A stretch of 64,000 nt of DNA. Source: Methylophilaceae bacterium (GTDB lineage Bacteria; Pseudomonadota; Gammaproteobacteria; Burkholderiales; Methylophilaceae). Location: contig JAOLWQ010000001.1 in the NCBI GenBank assembly GCA_028342535.1, positions 248,001 to 312,000 of the forward strand, written 5' to 3'. A program made the translations under genes and the position numbers. Within the stretch, counting starts at the first letter, position 1; every line of letters begins with the position of its first letter. Of the stretch, positions 42,318 through 51,895 are shown piece by piece. The notes under the pieces were generated by a model that ran no database searches, had not been told where the DNA came from, and worked only from the letters and a program-made list of their open reading frames with translations.

Positions 42318-44306
42318 ATGGCAACAAGACAAGATTTAGCAAATGCAATCCGAGCACTATCAATGGATGCAGTTCAAAAAGCAAAGTCAGGACATCCAGG
42401 CGCACCTATGGGCATGGCTGAGATTGGTGAAGCACTTTGGAATCATCATTTGAGCCATAATCCAACCAATCCTGAATGGGCTAATCGTGATCGCTTTATT
42501 CTTTCAAACGGCCATGGATCAATGCTTATTTATTCACTCCTTCACTTAACTGGCTACGATCTCCCAATGAAGGAGATTGAAAGCTTTAGACAATTACATT
42601 CTAAATGTGCGGGTCATCCAGAATATGGATATGCACCTGGTGTCGAAACGACAACTGGACCATTAGGCCAGGGAATTAGTAATGCAGTAGGTTTTGCAAT
42701 GGCAGAAAAACTTCTTGCTAATGAATTTAATAAGCCAGGGCATGATGTTGTTGATCATCATACTTATGCTTTTCTTGGCGATGGCTGTTTGATGGAGGGT
42801 GTATCGCATGAAGCGTGTGCACTTGCAGGCACTTGGGGGCTTGGTAAATTAATCGCTTTTTGGGATGACAACGGCATTTCTATTGATGGGCATATTGATG
42901 GTTGGTATACCGATGATACTGCAAAAAGATTTGAATCTTATGGTTGGCATGCGATAAGAGATGTTGATGGTCATAATCCTGATGCCATTGAAAAAGCTAT
43001 CCAAGAAGCTAAAAAAATAACGGACAAACCAACAATGATTTGTTGTAAAACTATTATTGGGAAAGGGTCACCAAATAAATCTGGTTCGCATGATTGTCAT
43101 GGAGCCGCTCTTGGTGATGATGAAGTTGCCTTAGTAAGAAAGGAAATAGGATGGGAACATGCGCCTTTTGTTATCCCTCAGGATGTATATGATGGTTGGA
43201 ATCAAAAAGAAAAAGGCCAAGCTAGAGAAGCTGCATGGAATACTAAATTTGATGCTTATTCTAAAGAGTTTCCAGATTTAGCTTCTGAATTAAAGAGGAG
43301 GATGTCTAATGATCTCCCAGCTAATTGGAAGAAAATTTCTGAAGACTTGATTAAAGATGCAAATGCTAAAGCTGAAAAATCAGCAACTAGAAAGGCTTCC
43401 CAGAATGCGATTACATCCTTAGCAGAATTTTTACCAGAATTTGTTGGTGGTTCAGCGGATCTAACAGGTTCAAATTTAACAAGTTGCCCAAGCTTCAAAC
43501 ATGTCAGCGGTAAAAATCCAGGAAACTATATTTCTTATGGTGTTCGAGAATTTGGAATGGCTGCAATTATGAATGGGATGGCTCTTCACGGAGGTATTTT
43601 ACCTTTCGGCGGCACTTTTCACATATTTACTGACTATATGCGTAATGGTATGAGAATGGCTGCATTAATGAAAAAAAGAGTGATTTATGTTCTAACTCAT
43701 GATTCAATCGGGCAGGGTGAGGATGGTCCAACACATCAACCAATAGAAACAACGTCAAGCCTTCGCTACATTCCAAGAATGGAAGTATGGCGCCCATGTG
43801 ATGCAACAGAAGTTTCGACTGCTTGGGTCGCAGCTGTTGAGAATCTAGAAAATCCGACAAGTTTGGTATTAAGTCGTCAAGGCACAAGTTTTATTACTAG
43901 AACAGATGTACAAATAGCGAATATTCGAAAAGGTGGCTATATTTTATCGGATACTGAAGGCAAAGCTGACGTTATAATAATTGCTACAGGCTCTGAAGTA
44001 GGCTTAGCGATGGACTCACAAGCAACTCTTAAAGAAAGTGGCGTAAGCGTTCGAGTAGTATCAATGCCATGTACTCACGCTTTCGATCGCCAAGAAAAAA
44101 AATATCAAGATAGTGTTCTTACACCAGGTGTAAAAAGAGTATCTATTGAAGCTGGCGTAACAGATTTTTGGAGAAAGTATGTTGGTCTAGATGGGGCATC
44201 TGTAGGAATTAATACATACGGTGAATCTGCTCCAGGTGCCGATCTATTCAAACATTTTGGATTTACTGTTGAAAATGTTGTTAAAACAGTAAAATCAATT
44301 ATTTAG
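42318..44306 (+). CDS. tkt: Transketolase
   Basis: Transketolase moves two-carbon units between sugar phosphates; in methylotrophs it serves the rearrangement phase of the ribulose monophosphate cycle. The thiamine-diphosphate-binding part shows [19 protein letters not shown] near residue 22, [32 protein letters not shown] and the GDGCLMEG start of the ThDP motif near residue 156. The pyrimidine-binding domain contains [19 protein letters not shown] near residue 409 and [16 protein letters not shown] near residue 465. It has 662 residues, normal. An AGGAG Shine-Dalgarno sequence precedes the ATG. It is followed by gap, pgk and purC. Confidence 0.96.
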   Translation: MATRQDLANAIRALSMDAVQKAKSGHPGAPMGMAEIGEALWNHHLSHNPTNPEWANRDRFILSNGHGSMLIYSLLHLTGYDLPMKEIESFRQLHSKCAGHPEYGYAPGVETTTGPLGQGISNAVGFAMAEKLLANEFNKPGHDVVDHHTYAFLGDGCLMEGVSHEACALAGTWGLGKLIAFWDDNGISIDGHIDGWYTDDTAKRFESYGWHAIRDVDGHNPDAIEKAIQEAKKITDKPTMICCKTIIGKGSPNKSGSHDCHGAALGDDEVALVRKEIGWEHAPFVIPQDVYDGWNQKEKGQAREAAWNTKFDAYSKEFPDLASELKRRMSNDLPANWKKISEDLIKDANAKAEKSATRKASQNAITSLAEFLPEFVGGSADLTGSNLTSCPSFKHVSGKNPGNYISYGVREFGMAAIMNGMALHGGILPFGGTFHIFTDYMRNGMRMAALMKKRVIYVLTHDSIGQGEDGPTHQPIETTSSLRYIPRMEVWRPCDATEVSTAWVAAVENLENPTSLVLSRQGTSFITRTDVQIANIRKGGYILSDTEGKADVIIIATGSEVGLAMDSQATLKESGVSVRVVSMPCTHAFDRQEKKYQDSVLTPGVKRVSIEAGVTDFWRKYVGLDGASVGINTYGESAPGADLFKHFGFTVENVVKTVKSII

Positions 44307-44391
44307 TATTTGGAATAAGGTCTTATTAGTTTAGGATTAAGCCATTTTTAAGCGCTAATGATTAATCTTAAAGTATTATATGTATTCAATT

Positions 44392-44414
44392 AAGGCATCT
44401 TCAAAAGGTGCCTT
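44392..44414 (+). promoter_or_regulatory. 10-bp hairpin in the leader of gap
   Basis: AAGGCATCTT-CAA-AAGGTGCCTT forms a ten-base-pair stem (one G-T wobble) with a three-base loop, 21 bp before the gap start. TATTAT at 44374-44379 could be a -10, which would put the hairpin in the 5' leader. The following AATTTCTT is a weak T tract, so it might instead be the tkt terminator or an attenuator. Confidence 0.5.
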
Positions 44415-44435
44415 AATTTCTTGTGAGGAAGTTTA

Positions 44436-45452
44436 ATGACTATAAATATTGCTATATCTGGGTTTGGAAGAATCGGTAGGTTGGTGTTAAGAGCATTATA
44501 CGAATCAAAAAGAACCGATGTTAGGGTAGTAGCTATTAATTGCAGTCGAGGTGATATTAAAAGCCATGCACACCTTATTAAATATGATACTGCTCACGGG
44601 CGTTTTGAGGGAAAAGTTAAAACTACCGAGGATTATTTTATAGTCAATGGTGATAAAATTAAATACTTTAATACCAAAAATTCCGAAGAGCTAACCTGGA
44701 AAGATCATAAAGTTGACGTAGTTTTAGAATGTACCGGTGCTTTTAGAGGAAAATCATCCAGTTATTTTCATATAGATCAGGGCGCTAAAAAAGTTCTAAT
44801 TTCAGCGCCAGGTGAAAAAGATGTAGATGCTACAATTGTATATGGCGTTAATCATAATATTTTAAAATCTACTGACTTGGTCGTTTCAAATGCATCCTGC
44901 ACTACCAATGGACTTGCACCTATTGCTAAAGTTATTCAAGATCAAATTGGAATTGAGTCAGGCTTAATGAATACTATTCATTCATACACAAACGACCAAT
45001 CACTATTAGACAATATGCATGTTGACATTCGACGTGCCAGAGCAGCTGCTGCTTCAATGATTCCTTCTAAAACTGGAGCCGCTGCTGCAATAGGGTTAGT
45101 GATTCCGGAACTTATGGGTAAATTAGATGGTATTGCTATTCGCGTTCCAACTACTAATGTTTCTTTAGTAGACCTTACATTTACACCCTCAAAAAAAACT
45201 ACTAAAGAAGAAGTGAATAAAATAATGCAAGAGGCAGCACAAGGCCCTCTTAAAGATATATTAGTCTACAATGACGAATCCTTGGTATCAGTTGATTTTA
45301 ACCATACAACAGCCTCAAGCTACTTCGATTCAACCCTCACAAAGGTGAGTGCAGATGGAAGCTTGGTTAAAGTATTCGCTTGGTATGATAATGAATGGGG
45401 ATTTAGTTGTCGTATGCTGGATACTGCAGTTGCTATGATGAATGCAAAATAA
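44436..45452 (+). CDS. gap: Glyceraldehyde-3-phosphate dehydrogenase
   Basis: GAPDH interconverts glyceraldehyde 3-phosphate and 1,3-bisphosphoglycerate. The NAD-binding motif [15 protein letters not shown] is at residues 7-21 and the catalytic [12 protein letters not shown] near residue 151 contains the nucleophilic Cys. [10 protein letters not shown] follows, then [22 protein letters not shown] near residue 200. It ends with the [14 protein letters not shown] signature. It has 338 residues. GAGGAAG precedes the ATG. pgk follows six bases later, forming a glycolytic/Calvin-like block with tkt. Confidence 0.96.
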   Translation: MTINIAISGFGRIGRLVLRALYESKRTDVRVVAINCSRGDIKSHAHLIKYDTAHGRFEGKVKTTEDYFIVNGDKIKYFNTKNSEELTWKDHKVDVVLECTGAFRGKSSSYFHIDQGAKKVLISAPGEKDVDATIVYGVNHNILKSTDLVVSNASCTTNGLAPIAKVIQDQIGIESGLMNTIHSYTNDQSLLDNMHVDIRRARAAAASMIPSKTGAAAAIGLVIPELMGKLDGIAIRVPTTNVSLVDLTFTPSKKTTKEEVNKIMQEAAQGPLKDILVYNDESLVSVDFNHTTASSYFDSTLTKVSADGSLVKVFAWYDNEWGFSCRMLDTAVAMMNAK

Positions 45453-45458
45453 ATTATT

Positions 45459-46640
45459 TTGAATATGAATTGTATTAGTGATTTTGACCTAAAAGATAAA
45501 AAGGTTCTAATAAGAGCCGACCTAAATGTTCCAATTCGGTCTGGAACAATTTCTTCAGAAAATAGGATTCAAGCTTCACTGCCGACTATTTTATATGCCA
45601 TGAAAGAGGGTGCAAAAGTTATGGTAACTTCTCATCTTGGAAGGCCAGATGAGGGACATTTCTCAATTGAAGACTCTCTTGAGCCAGTGGCAATATATTT
45701 AAGTAAACATTTAAATCAAACAGTTCCGTTAATTAAGAATTGGACTTCCGAAACATTTAATGTAAATTCCGGGTGCTTGGTAGTTCTTGAAAACTGTAGA
45801 TTTAATATTGGGGAAACTTCAAACAATTCAACTTTATCTAAAAAATATGCTGATTTAGCAGATATTTTTGTGATGGATGCATTTGGAACAGCACATAGAA
45901 AACAAGCATCAACTTATGGAGTCGCTGAGTATTGTGATCAGGTTTGTGCAGGTAAATTATTTTTAAGTGAATTAAAAGCTCTCAATAAAGTTCTTTTAGT
46001 TCCACAGCTCCCAATGGTTGCAATAGTAGGTGGAAGTAAGGTTTCCACAAAGCTTAGCATCTTAGATACTTTGTCTGATCGAGTTGATCAATTAATTTTA
46101 GGTGGAGGCATTGCTAATACTTTTTTAAAAGCCCAAGGCTTTAATATTGGAAAATCTTTATACGAAGAAGATTTTATTCCATCAGCGAAAGCAATAATTA
46201 AAAAACTAGAAAGTCGAGGTGCATCATTACCAATTATTACAGATGTTGTTTGTGGTAAAAAATTTGATGCCAATGAACTTGCAGTAATGAAAAGTATTAA
46301 TGAAGTAGAACATGATGACATGATTTTTGATCTTGGGACAGCTTCGATGAATGCAATAAATGAAAAAATTAAAAAAGCTAAGACTATTTTATGGAATGGT
46401 CCAATTGGGGTATTTGAATTTAAACAATTTTCAAAAGGTACCGAATCATTAGCTCATGCAGTTGCAAATTCGTCTGCATTCTCATTGGCTGGGGGTGGAG
46501 ATACTATTGCTGCTATTGAGGCTATTGGTATGGAGAAAAATATTTCATATGTATCAACAGCTGGTGGAGCTTTTTTAGAGTTCGTGGAAGGAAAGAAATT
46601 ACCTGCTATAGAGATATTGGAAAAAAGATTTAAAAAATGA
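45459..46640 (+). CDS. pgk: Phosphoglycerate kinase
   Basis: PGK makes ATP and 3-phosphoglycerate from 1,3-bisphosphoglycerate. The N-terminal domain carries VLIRADLNVPIRSG near residue 15 and VTSHLGRPDEG near residue 56, with LENCRFNIGE near residue 109. The C-terminal nucleotide-binding domain shows VGGSKVSTKLSIL near residue 190 and ILWNGPIGVFEF near residue 310, then LAGGGDTIAAIE near residue 346. It has 393 residues, normal. The purC start overlaps its stop by four bases. Confidence 0.96.
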   Translation: MNMNCISDFDLKDKKVLIRADLNVPIRSGTISSENRIQASLPTILYAMKEGAKVMVTSHLGRPDEGHFSIEDSLEPVAIYLSKHLNQTVPLIKNWTSETFNVNSGCLVVLENCRFNIGETSNNSTLSKKYADLADIFVMDAFGTAHRKQASTYGVAEYCDQVCAGKLFLSELKALNKVLLVPQLPMVAIVGGSKVSTKLSILDTLSDRVDQLILGGGIANTFLKAQGFNIGKSLYEEDFIPSAKAIIKKLESRGASLPIITDVVCGKKFDANELAVMKSINEVEHDDMIFDLGTASMNAINEKIKKAKTILWNGPIGVFEFKQFSKGTESLAHAVANSSAFSLAGGGDTIAAIEAIGMEKNISYVSTAGGAFLEFVEGKKLPAIEILEKRFKK

Positions 46641-47524
46641 CTACCTTAACTCAAACTTCTCTTTCAAGTCTTAAGTTATTAAATCAAGGAAAAGTCAGAG
46701 ATATTTATGATATTGATGATGAGAATATATTGATTGTAACGACGGATCGCTTATCTGCATTTGATGTCATCATGAATGAGCCTATACCTTTTAAAGGTGA
46801 AGTTTTAACTAAAATGGCTAGTTTTTGGTTTGAAAAGTTTAACTCTGTCATACCAAATCATTTGACACATAAAAATCCTCTTGATTTTGTAAATAAAAGT
46901 GAATCAGATCAAATTATTAATCGTTCTATTATTGCAAAAAAACTCAATCCTATACCAATTGAGGTAATTGTTCGAGGGTATATTATTGGAAGTGGTTGGA
47001 AAGAGTATGTATTAAGCAATTCAATTTGTGGAATTAATTTACCTACGGGACTTAAATTAGCAGAACAACTTTCTAGCCCTATTTTTACTCCTTCGAGCAA
47101 AGCTGAAGTTGGTAACCAAGATGAGAATATTTCACTAAAAGAATGTGAAAATTTAATAGGTAAGGAATTAACTAGTCAGTTAAATTTAATCAGTTTAGAT
47201 TTATATAAAAAAGCCTACGAGTTTGCATACAATAAAGGAATAATTATTGCGGATACTAAATTTGAATTCGGGTTAGATAATTTAGGCAAGATTCATATTA
47301 TTGATGAAATTCTTACACCTGACTCATCCCGATTTTGGCCAAAAGAATCTTATCAATTAGGGATTTCACCACCAAGTTTTGATAAACAGTATGTAAGGGA
47401 TTGGCTTGAATCAACTAGTTGGAATAAGTCTCCTCCACCTCCAGCTTTGCCAGATGATGTTATTCATAAAACAAGTGAAAAATATCGTCAAGCATTTCTT
47501 AAGCTAACGGGAGAAAAGATTTAA
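46637..47524 (+). CDS. purC: Phosphoribosylaminoimidazole-succinocarboxamide synthase
   Basis: PurC (SAICAR synthetase) joins aspartate to CAIR in purine synthesis. The ATP-binding start LNQGKVRDIYDIDDENILIVTTDRLSAFD (residues about 15-43) is clear in part, followed by PIEVIVRGYIIGSGWKEY near residue 107 and FTPSSKAE near residue 152. IHIIDEILTPDSSRFWP near residue 218 is also present. The 295-residue form is the longer type common in betaproteobacteria and eukaryotes. It overlaps pgk and is followed at once by a strong bidirectional terminator. Confidence 0.95.
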   Translation: MTTLTQTSLSSLKLLNQGKVRDIYDIDDENILIVTTDRLSAFDVIMNEPIPFKGEVLTKMASFWFEKFNSVIPNHLTHKNPLDFVNKSESDQIINRSIIAKKLNPIPIEVIVRGYIIGSGWKEYVLSNSICGINLPTGLKLAEQLSSPIFTPSSKAEVGNQDENISLKECENLIGKELTSQLNLISLDLYKKAYEFAYNKGIIIADTKFEFGLDNLGKIHIIDEILTPDSSRFWPKESYQLGISPPSFDKQYVRDWLESTSWNKSPPPPALPDDVIHKTSEKYRQAFLKLTGEKI

Positions 47525-47553
47525 AAAAAACCTGCCTAATGGCAGGTTTTTTT
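47524..47553. terminator. Bidirectional terminator between purC and hppA
   Basis: CCTGCC-TAAT-GGCAGG is flanked by A7-8 and T7 runs, giving a canonical Rho-independent terminator on both strands. It ends the plus-strand tkt-gap-pgk-purC run and, on the minus strand, lies 17 bp after hppA. Confidence 0.88.
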
Positions 47554-47569
47554 AAAACTTAATTATTTA

Positions 47570-49597
47570 TTAACCTAGTAACGGTACAATTAATAATGCC
47601 ACTATATTAATAATTTTAATAAGTGGGTTAATTGCAGGACCAGCCGTATCTTTATATGGATCTCCAACGGTATCTCCTGTCACGGACGCTTTGTGAGCTT
47701 CTGAACCTTTTCCACCATGATTCCCATCTTCAATATGTTTTTTCGCATTATCCCAAGCACCACCACCAGTACACATTGAGATTGCAACGAATAAACCGGT
47801 AATAATTGTACCCATTAGCATACCACCAAGACCTTGTGCACCAAGAGGAGATAAACCAACTAATACAGGAACTACCACAGGCAGAAGTGAAGGCACCACC
47901 ATTTCTTTTATTGCTGACGTAGTAAGTAAATCTACTGCTTTAGCATAATCTGGCTGACCTTTTCCAGTCATGATCCCTTTAATAGTTTTAAATTGACGTC
48001 TTACTTCTTCAACTACAGCAGTAGCTGCCCTTCCTACCGCCTCCATTGCCATAGCAGCAAATAAGTAGGGTATTAAGCCCCCAATAATTAAACCAATAAT
48101 TACATTCGGATTGCTTAAGTCAAAATTTGTTCCAATACCTGCAGCATCTAATTTATGCGTGTAATCAGCAAATAATACCAATGATGCTAGCCCTGCAGAA
48201 CCAATTGCATAACCTTTGGTGACCGCTTTTGTTGTATTACCCACAGCATCTAATGGATCAGTAATATTTCTAACACTTTGAGGCATACCAGCCATTTCAG
48301 CAATACCACCAGCATTATCTGTAATTGGCCCATAAGCATCTAAAGCTACAACAATACCTGCCATACTTAGCATCGCTGTTGCTGCAATAGCAATACCATA
48401 GAGTCCAGCAAAGTCATAAGCAGTATAAATTGCTAAACAAACTGAAAGTACAGGAATCGCAGTAGACTTCATTGAAATCCCAATTCCAGCAATAATATTC
48501 GTTGCGTGACCAGTTTCTGATGCTTTTGCAATGTGTTGCACTGGTGCATATTGAGTACCAGTATAGTATTCTGTAATCCAAACTAAAATAGCTGTTAAAA
48601 CCAAACCAACAACTGATGAGTAAAATAATGACATAGCAGAATAACTACCTGATTCTGTTGTAAAGCCATCCACAAACATCATTTGCGTTACATAATAAAA
48701 AGCAATTGCGGAAAGAATTCCAGCTATAGCCAATCCCCTATAAAGAGCCGGCATCACATTAGACATTTTTGGTGATGCTTTAACAAAGAAGCAACCAATA
48801 ATAGAAGCAACAATAGATACTGCACCAAGATATAGTGGATATAAGACAGCATCTCCACCACCTGAAACTATTAAGTGCCCGAGTACCATTGTTGCAATAA
48901 TTGTTACTGCATATGTTTCGAAAAGATCTGCAGCCATACCAGCACAATCACCAACATTATCACCAACATTATCTGCAATCACTGCAGGATTTCTAGGATC
49001 ATCTTCAGGTATTCCTGCCTCAACTTTTCCAACGAGGTCAGCACCTACATCAGCACCTTTTGTAAAAATACCACCACCTAATCTTGCAAAAATAGAGATT
49101 AAAGATGAACCGAATGCAAATCCAATTAATGGGTTAAGTTTATCTGGTGTTCCGCCAAGATAACAATAAAAACCTGCAACACCTAGTAAACCAAGACCAA
49201 CAACTAGCATCCCTGTAATTGCACCACCTTTAAATGCAACATCAAAAGCTTGAACAATTCCTTTAGTTGCTGCTTGAGCTGTTCTTACGTTTGCACGCAC
49301 TGAAACATTCATACCAATAAATCCACAGGCACCAGATAACACTGCACCTAGAACAAATCCTAAAGCAGTTTCTGGCCCAAGGGGGGAAAATCCAATTAGG
49401 AGCGTTAAAATAATACCTACAATGGTTATAGTTTTATATTGTCTGGCAAGATAAGCTGAAGCCCCTTTCTGTATTGCCCCTGCAATCTTTTGCATTTTTG
49501 CATTACCGGACGGTAAGCTAATAATCCATTTTGACATTATTGCCCCGTAAAGTACGGCAAGAATTCCTGCACCTATTGCGATGTTAATTACTGACAT
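47570..49597 (-). CDS. hppA: K+-independent membrane-bound proton-pumping pyrophosphatase
   Basis: HppA couples hydrolysis of pyrophosphate to proton export across the inner membrane. The 675-residue protein has about 16 membrane helices and the catalytic segments [21 protein letters not shown] (in part, near residue 180), [16 protein letters not shown] and the C-terminal [19 protein letters not shown]. The subtype marker reads GNTTKA near residue 453: a Lys at this place marks the K+-independent family, whereas Ala marks the K+-dependent family. The ATG follows a near-perfect GGAGG sequence. It would recover energy from biosynthetic pyrophosphate, useful for a streamlined C1 user. Confidence 0.96.
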   Translation of the reverse strand: MSVINIAIGAGILAVLYGAIMSKWIISLPSGNAKMQKIAGAIQKGASAYLARQYKTITIVGIILTLLIGFSPLGPETALGFVLGAVLSGACGFIGMNVSVRANVRTAQAATKGIVQAFDVAFKGGAITGMLVVGLGLLGVAGFYCYLGGTPDKLNPLIGFAFGSSLISIFARLGGGIFTKGADVGADLVGKVEAGIPEDDPRNPAVIADNVGDNVGDCAGMAADLFETYAVTIIATMVLGHLIVSGGGDAVLYPLYLGAVSIVASIIGCFFVKASPKMSNVMPALYRGLAIAGILSAIAFYYVTQMMFVDGFTTESGSYSAMSLFYSSVVGLVLTAILVWITEYYTGTQYAPVQHIAKASETGHATNIIAGIGISMKSTAIPVLSVCLAIYTAYDFAGLYGIAIAATAMLSMAGIVVALDAYGPITDNAGGIAEMAGMPQSVRNITDPLDAVGNTTKAVTKGYAIGSAGLASLVLFADYTHKLDAAGIGTNFDLSNPNVIIGLIIGGLIPYLFAAMAMEAVGRAATAVVEEVRRQFKTIKGIMTGKGQPDYAKAVDLLTTSAIKEMVVPSLLPVVVPVLVGLSPLGAQGLGGMLMGTIITGLFVAISMCTGGGAWDNAKKHIEDGNHGGKGSEAHKASVTGDTVGDPYKDTAGPAINPLIKIINIVALLIVPLLG

Positions 49598-49627
49598 TGA
49601 TTTCCTCCAGATATTTGTTTTTTTTAA

Positions 49628-49641
49628 GTCTTATACAAGAC
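49628..49641 (-). promoter_or_regulatory. Small inverted repeat in the hppA leader
   Basis: GTCTT-ATAC-AAGAC lies about 30 bp upstream of the hppA start. It is short and could be a leader hairpin or a chance palindrome. The rest of the 149-bp gap is AT-rich with no promoter I would trust. Confidence 0.25.
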
Positions 49642-49746
49642 CTAAAAAATGAATGCGTAATTATCACATTTTTTAATCTATCTCACAATATAATATCGCT
49701 AAAATATTTTTAAAAAATTGAAATTGATTGAATATACTAGTTAAAT

Positions 49747-50544
49747 TTAGTTAAACAACATCAAAAAACCAATAATTAAGAGCATAGAGGAGAATAATTT
49801 TTTAACATTTGCATCAGAAATTTTTAGAAGCCAGTTTGCAGAAAGTTTTACAAAAAATAAGCTTGGTAAAGTTAGGAACAAGATGGCTGGCAAATAAACA
49901 AATCCAAACATATAGTTATTTATTGGTTCGAAATATAGAGAATTAATAAAGATACTTATTGAAGCTCCAAGTCCGATTAGAAAACCAAGCGCACTTGATG
50001 TACCGATAGCCAATTTTGCAGGTATTTTGTGTCCAATTAAAAACGGAACAAATAAAGTGGCGCCACCAATCCCAACTAAACCAGAAATTATAGAAAAGAT
50101 AAAGCCAACTAAATTGGATACAAAATTATTTGTAATTAACGAATTATTAATAATAAAGTTTGCTTTATGACTATAGATTCTATAAGCAATAAAGAAGGTA
50201 TATATGATGAAGAAATATTTGAGGATCTTGCCCGGAAAGATATTAATAATATAACCAATTAATAGAGCGCCAAAGATAATCCCAATTACAAATTTATGAA
50301 TAATTTTATAGTCAACATTCTTATTTATTGTGTGTGCATAAGTAGCCATTGCTCCTGTTATAACCATTGATGCTAATGAAGTACTTATTCCATAAAGGAT
50401 TGCTTGATCTAAAGGAATATTTGAGAATGAAATTAGTGAGTATGTAATAACAGGAACGATTATCAATCCACCACCTAGGCCAAAAAGGCCAGCAGCTATT
50501 CCTGTGAGAACCCCTGTCAAAAGAAAAATAAATACTTCAATCAT
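49747..50544 (-). CDS. TauE/SafE-family membrane permease
   Basis: A 265-residue protein with about eight hydrophobic segments. The family repeats are visible as TGIAAGLFGLGGGLIIVPV near residue 14 and SGLVGIGGATLFVPFLIG near residue 157. Members export sulfite, sulfoacetate or other small organosulfur or carboxylate anions, but the substrate here cannot be told. It is translationally coupled to the upstream DUF721 gene (TAATG). Confidence 0.85.
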   Translation of the reverse strand: MIEVFIFLLTGVLTGIAAGLFGLGGGLIIVPVITYSLISFSNIPLDQAILYGISTSLASMVITGAMATYAHTINKNVDYKIIHKFVIGIIFGALLIGYIINIFPGKILKYFFIIYTFFIAYRIYSHKANFIINNSLITNNFVSNLVGFIFSIISGLVGIGGATLFVPFLIGHKIPAKLAIGTSSALGFLIGLGASISIFINSLYFEPINNYMFGFVYLPAILFLTLPSLFFVKLSANWLLKISDANVKKLFSSMLLIIGFLMLFN

Positions 50545-50954
50545 TACTTATTTTGAAAAATTTTTTTTAAATATGTTTTAAGCGGTGAGTCAGAAATCCT
50601 TTTAGATAGATTTTTCATCTGATTCACAGATGATATTGATGTTTTATTTACTTTTCTTTTAGGATTAGGATTTTTTAGAGCAATTTTAATCTTTATTTTC
50701 TTTAACTTTACAGGGCTGTTTATATTTAGTTTCTTTAAAATTGAAGATGAGATCATTTTAACTCTATGACCTACGGTATTGCTTGCTACTTCAACTATAA
50801 GTATTTCGCCAAGCCTATCTTTAACTCTAACATGTGGACGTATTTCATCTGATATAGCCTTTAGAAATTCATCTTGTATGGCATCTAGCTCAACTTTTTT
50901 TTGCCCATATTCGTAAAAAACTTTAGCTTGGAATAACTTTTTTATTGGCTCCAT
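50544..50954 (-). CDS. DUF721 (DciA-like) protein
   Basis: A 136-residue basic protein with a DUF721 domain over about residues 1-95: ILIVEVASNTVGHRVKM near residue 52 and the adjacent LKKLN. In bacteria without DnaC or DnaI, DUF721-domain DciA loads the replicative helicase DnaB; whether this short form does so is inferred. The C-terminal 35 residues are Lys/Ser-rich and look disordered. It is divergent from the M23 peptidase gene and part of the DUF721-M23-secA neighbourhood usual in betaproteobacteria, which supports the family call. Confidence 0.75.
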   Translation of the reverse strand: MEPIKKLFQAKVFYEYGQKKVELDAIQDEFLKAISDEIRPHVRVKDRLGEILIVEVASNTVGHRVKMISSSILKKLNINSPVKLKKIKIKIALKNPNPKRKVNKTSISSVNQMKNLSKRISDSPLKTYLKKIFQNK

Positions 50955-50998
50955 ACTATATAATGCTACATTAATTTTATTAAATCAGATGAACCTTA

Positions 50999-51892
50999 AT
51001 GAAAATAATTTTTATTGGGAAAGAAACATCCAAACCTAAAACTATAAGTTTTACTTTTTTTGTTTTTACTATTTTTCTTTTGTGTTGTTTAGCTATTTTC
51101 TTGTTTAACTATTATCTTGAATATAAAAAAATAAATAGTGAAAAAAGATTAGAGAATTTTAAATTAACTAGCGAAACATTGACTAGTAGATATGATTTTG
51201 ATATTTACGTTGAACAAATTGGTGAGCTATATTCTAGAATTCTTGATATTGACCAACAGACAGAACGCTTGCAAGATATAATTAAAAAACAAATTTTAGG
51301 GAAAGAAAAGCTACCAAAATTAAAAAAAGAAGATAAATTAGATGGAAAAGGTGGTCCATTTATTGGTCAGAAGATTAGTCATAACAATATTCAAAAAAAT
51401 TTAGGAAGACTTATGCAGAGTATGAAAGTTAGAGAAGAAATTTATAACAGAATGGAAGCTATACTCTTAAACCAATCAGTTCTTAGAGAAACTTTACCTT
51501 CATTATATCCAGTTAATGTACCCTATACCTCGTCTTCATATGGATGGAGGAGAGATCCAATATTAGGAAAGAGGGCAATGCATGAAGGAATTGATTTTAG
51601 TGCCGCACACGGTGAATCTATATACGCAACAGCTGGAGGAATAGTAGTATATGCTGGAAAAAAAGGAGCGTACGGAAATTTAGTTACTATTAATCACGGC
51701 GGTGGACTTCAAACAAGATATGCTCATATATCTAAAATACTAGTTAAAAAAGGCGACATTGTAAAAAAACAAGATTTAATAGCATTTGTAGGCAATACTG
51801 GCCGCTCTACAGGCCCACATTTACATTATGAAATAAGGCTTAATAAAAAATCTCTTGACCCTAAACAGTACCTTAAAAGAAAAATAAAATAA
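50999..51892 (+). CDS. M23-family peptidase (LytM domain), membrane anchored
   Basis: A predicted murein endopeptidase or activator in the periplasm. The 297-residue protein has one N-terminal membrane helix (about 20-40), a coiled-coil stretch (about 45-110) and a C-terminal LytM domain (about 180-290). Zinc ligands are seen as HEGIDFSA (H-x3-D) and GPHLHYEIR (HxH), with RYAHISK between. All metal-binding positions are present, so it may be catalytically active rather than an EnvC-like degenerate activator. It lies three bases upstream of secA. Confidence 0.88.
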   Translation: MKIIFIGKETSKPKTISFTFFVFTIFLLCCLAIFLFNYYLEYKKINSEKRLENFKLTSETLTSRYDFDIYVEQIGELYSRILDIDQQTERLQDIIKKQILGKEKLPKLKKEDKLDGKGGPFIGQKISHNNIQKNLGRLMQSMKVREEIYNRMEAILLNQSVLRETLPSLYPVNVPYTSSSYGWRRDPILGKRAMHEGIDFSAAHGESIYATAGGIVVYAGKKGAYGNLVTINHGGGLQTRYAHISKILVKKGDIVKKQDLIAFVGNTGRSTGPHLHYEIRLNKKSLDPKQYLKRKIK

Positions 51893-51895
51893 ATT

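Noticed and set aside
47875-49081. Plus-strand ORF opposite hppA (48875-49081)
   Set aside because: Cys/Ile/Asn-rich shadow frame with no start context, wholly inside a well-conserved gene on the other strand.
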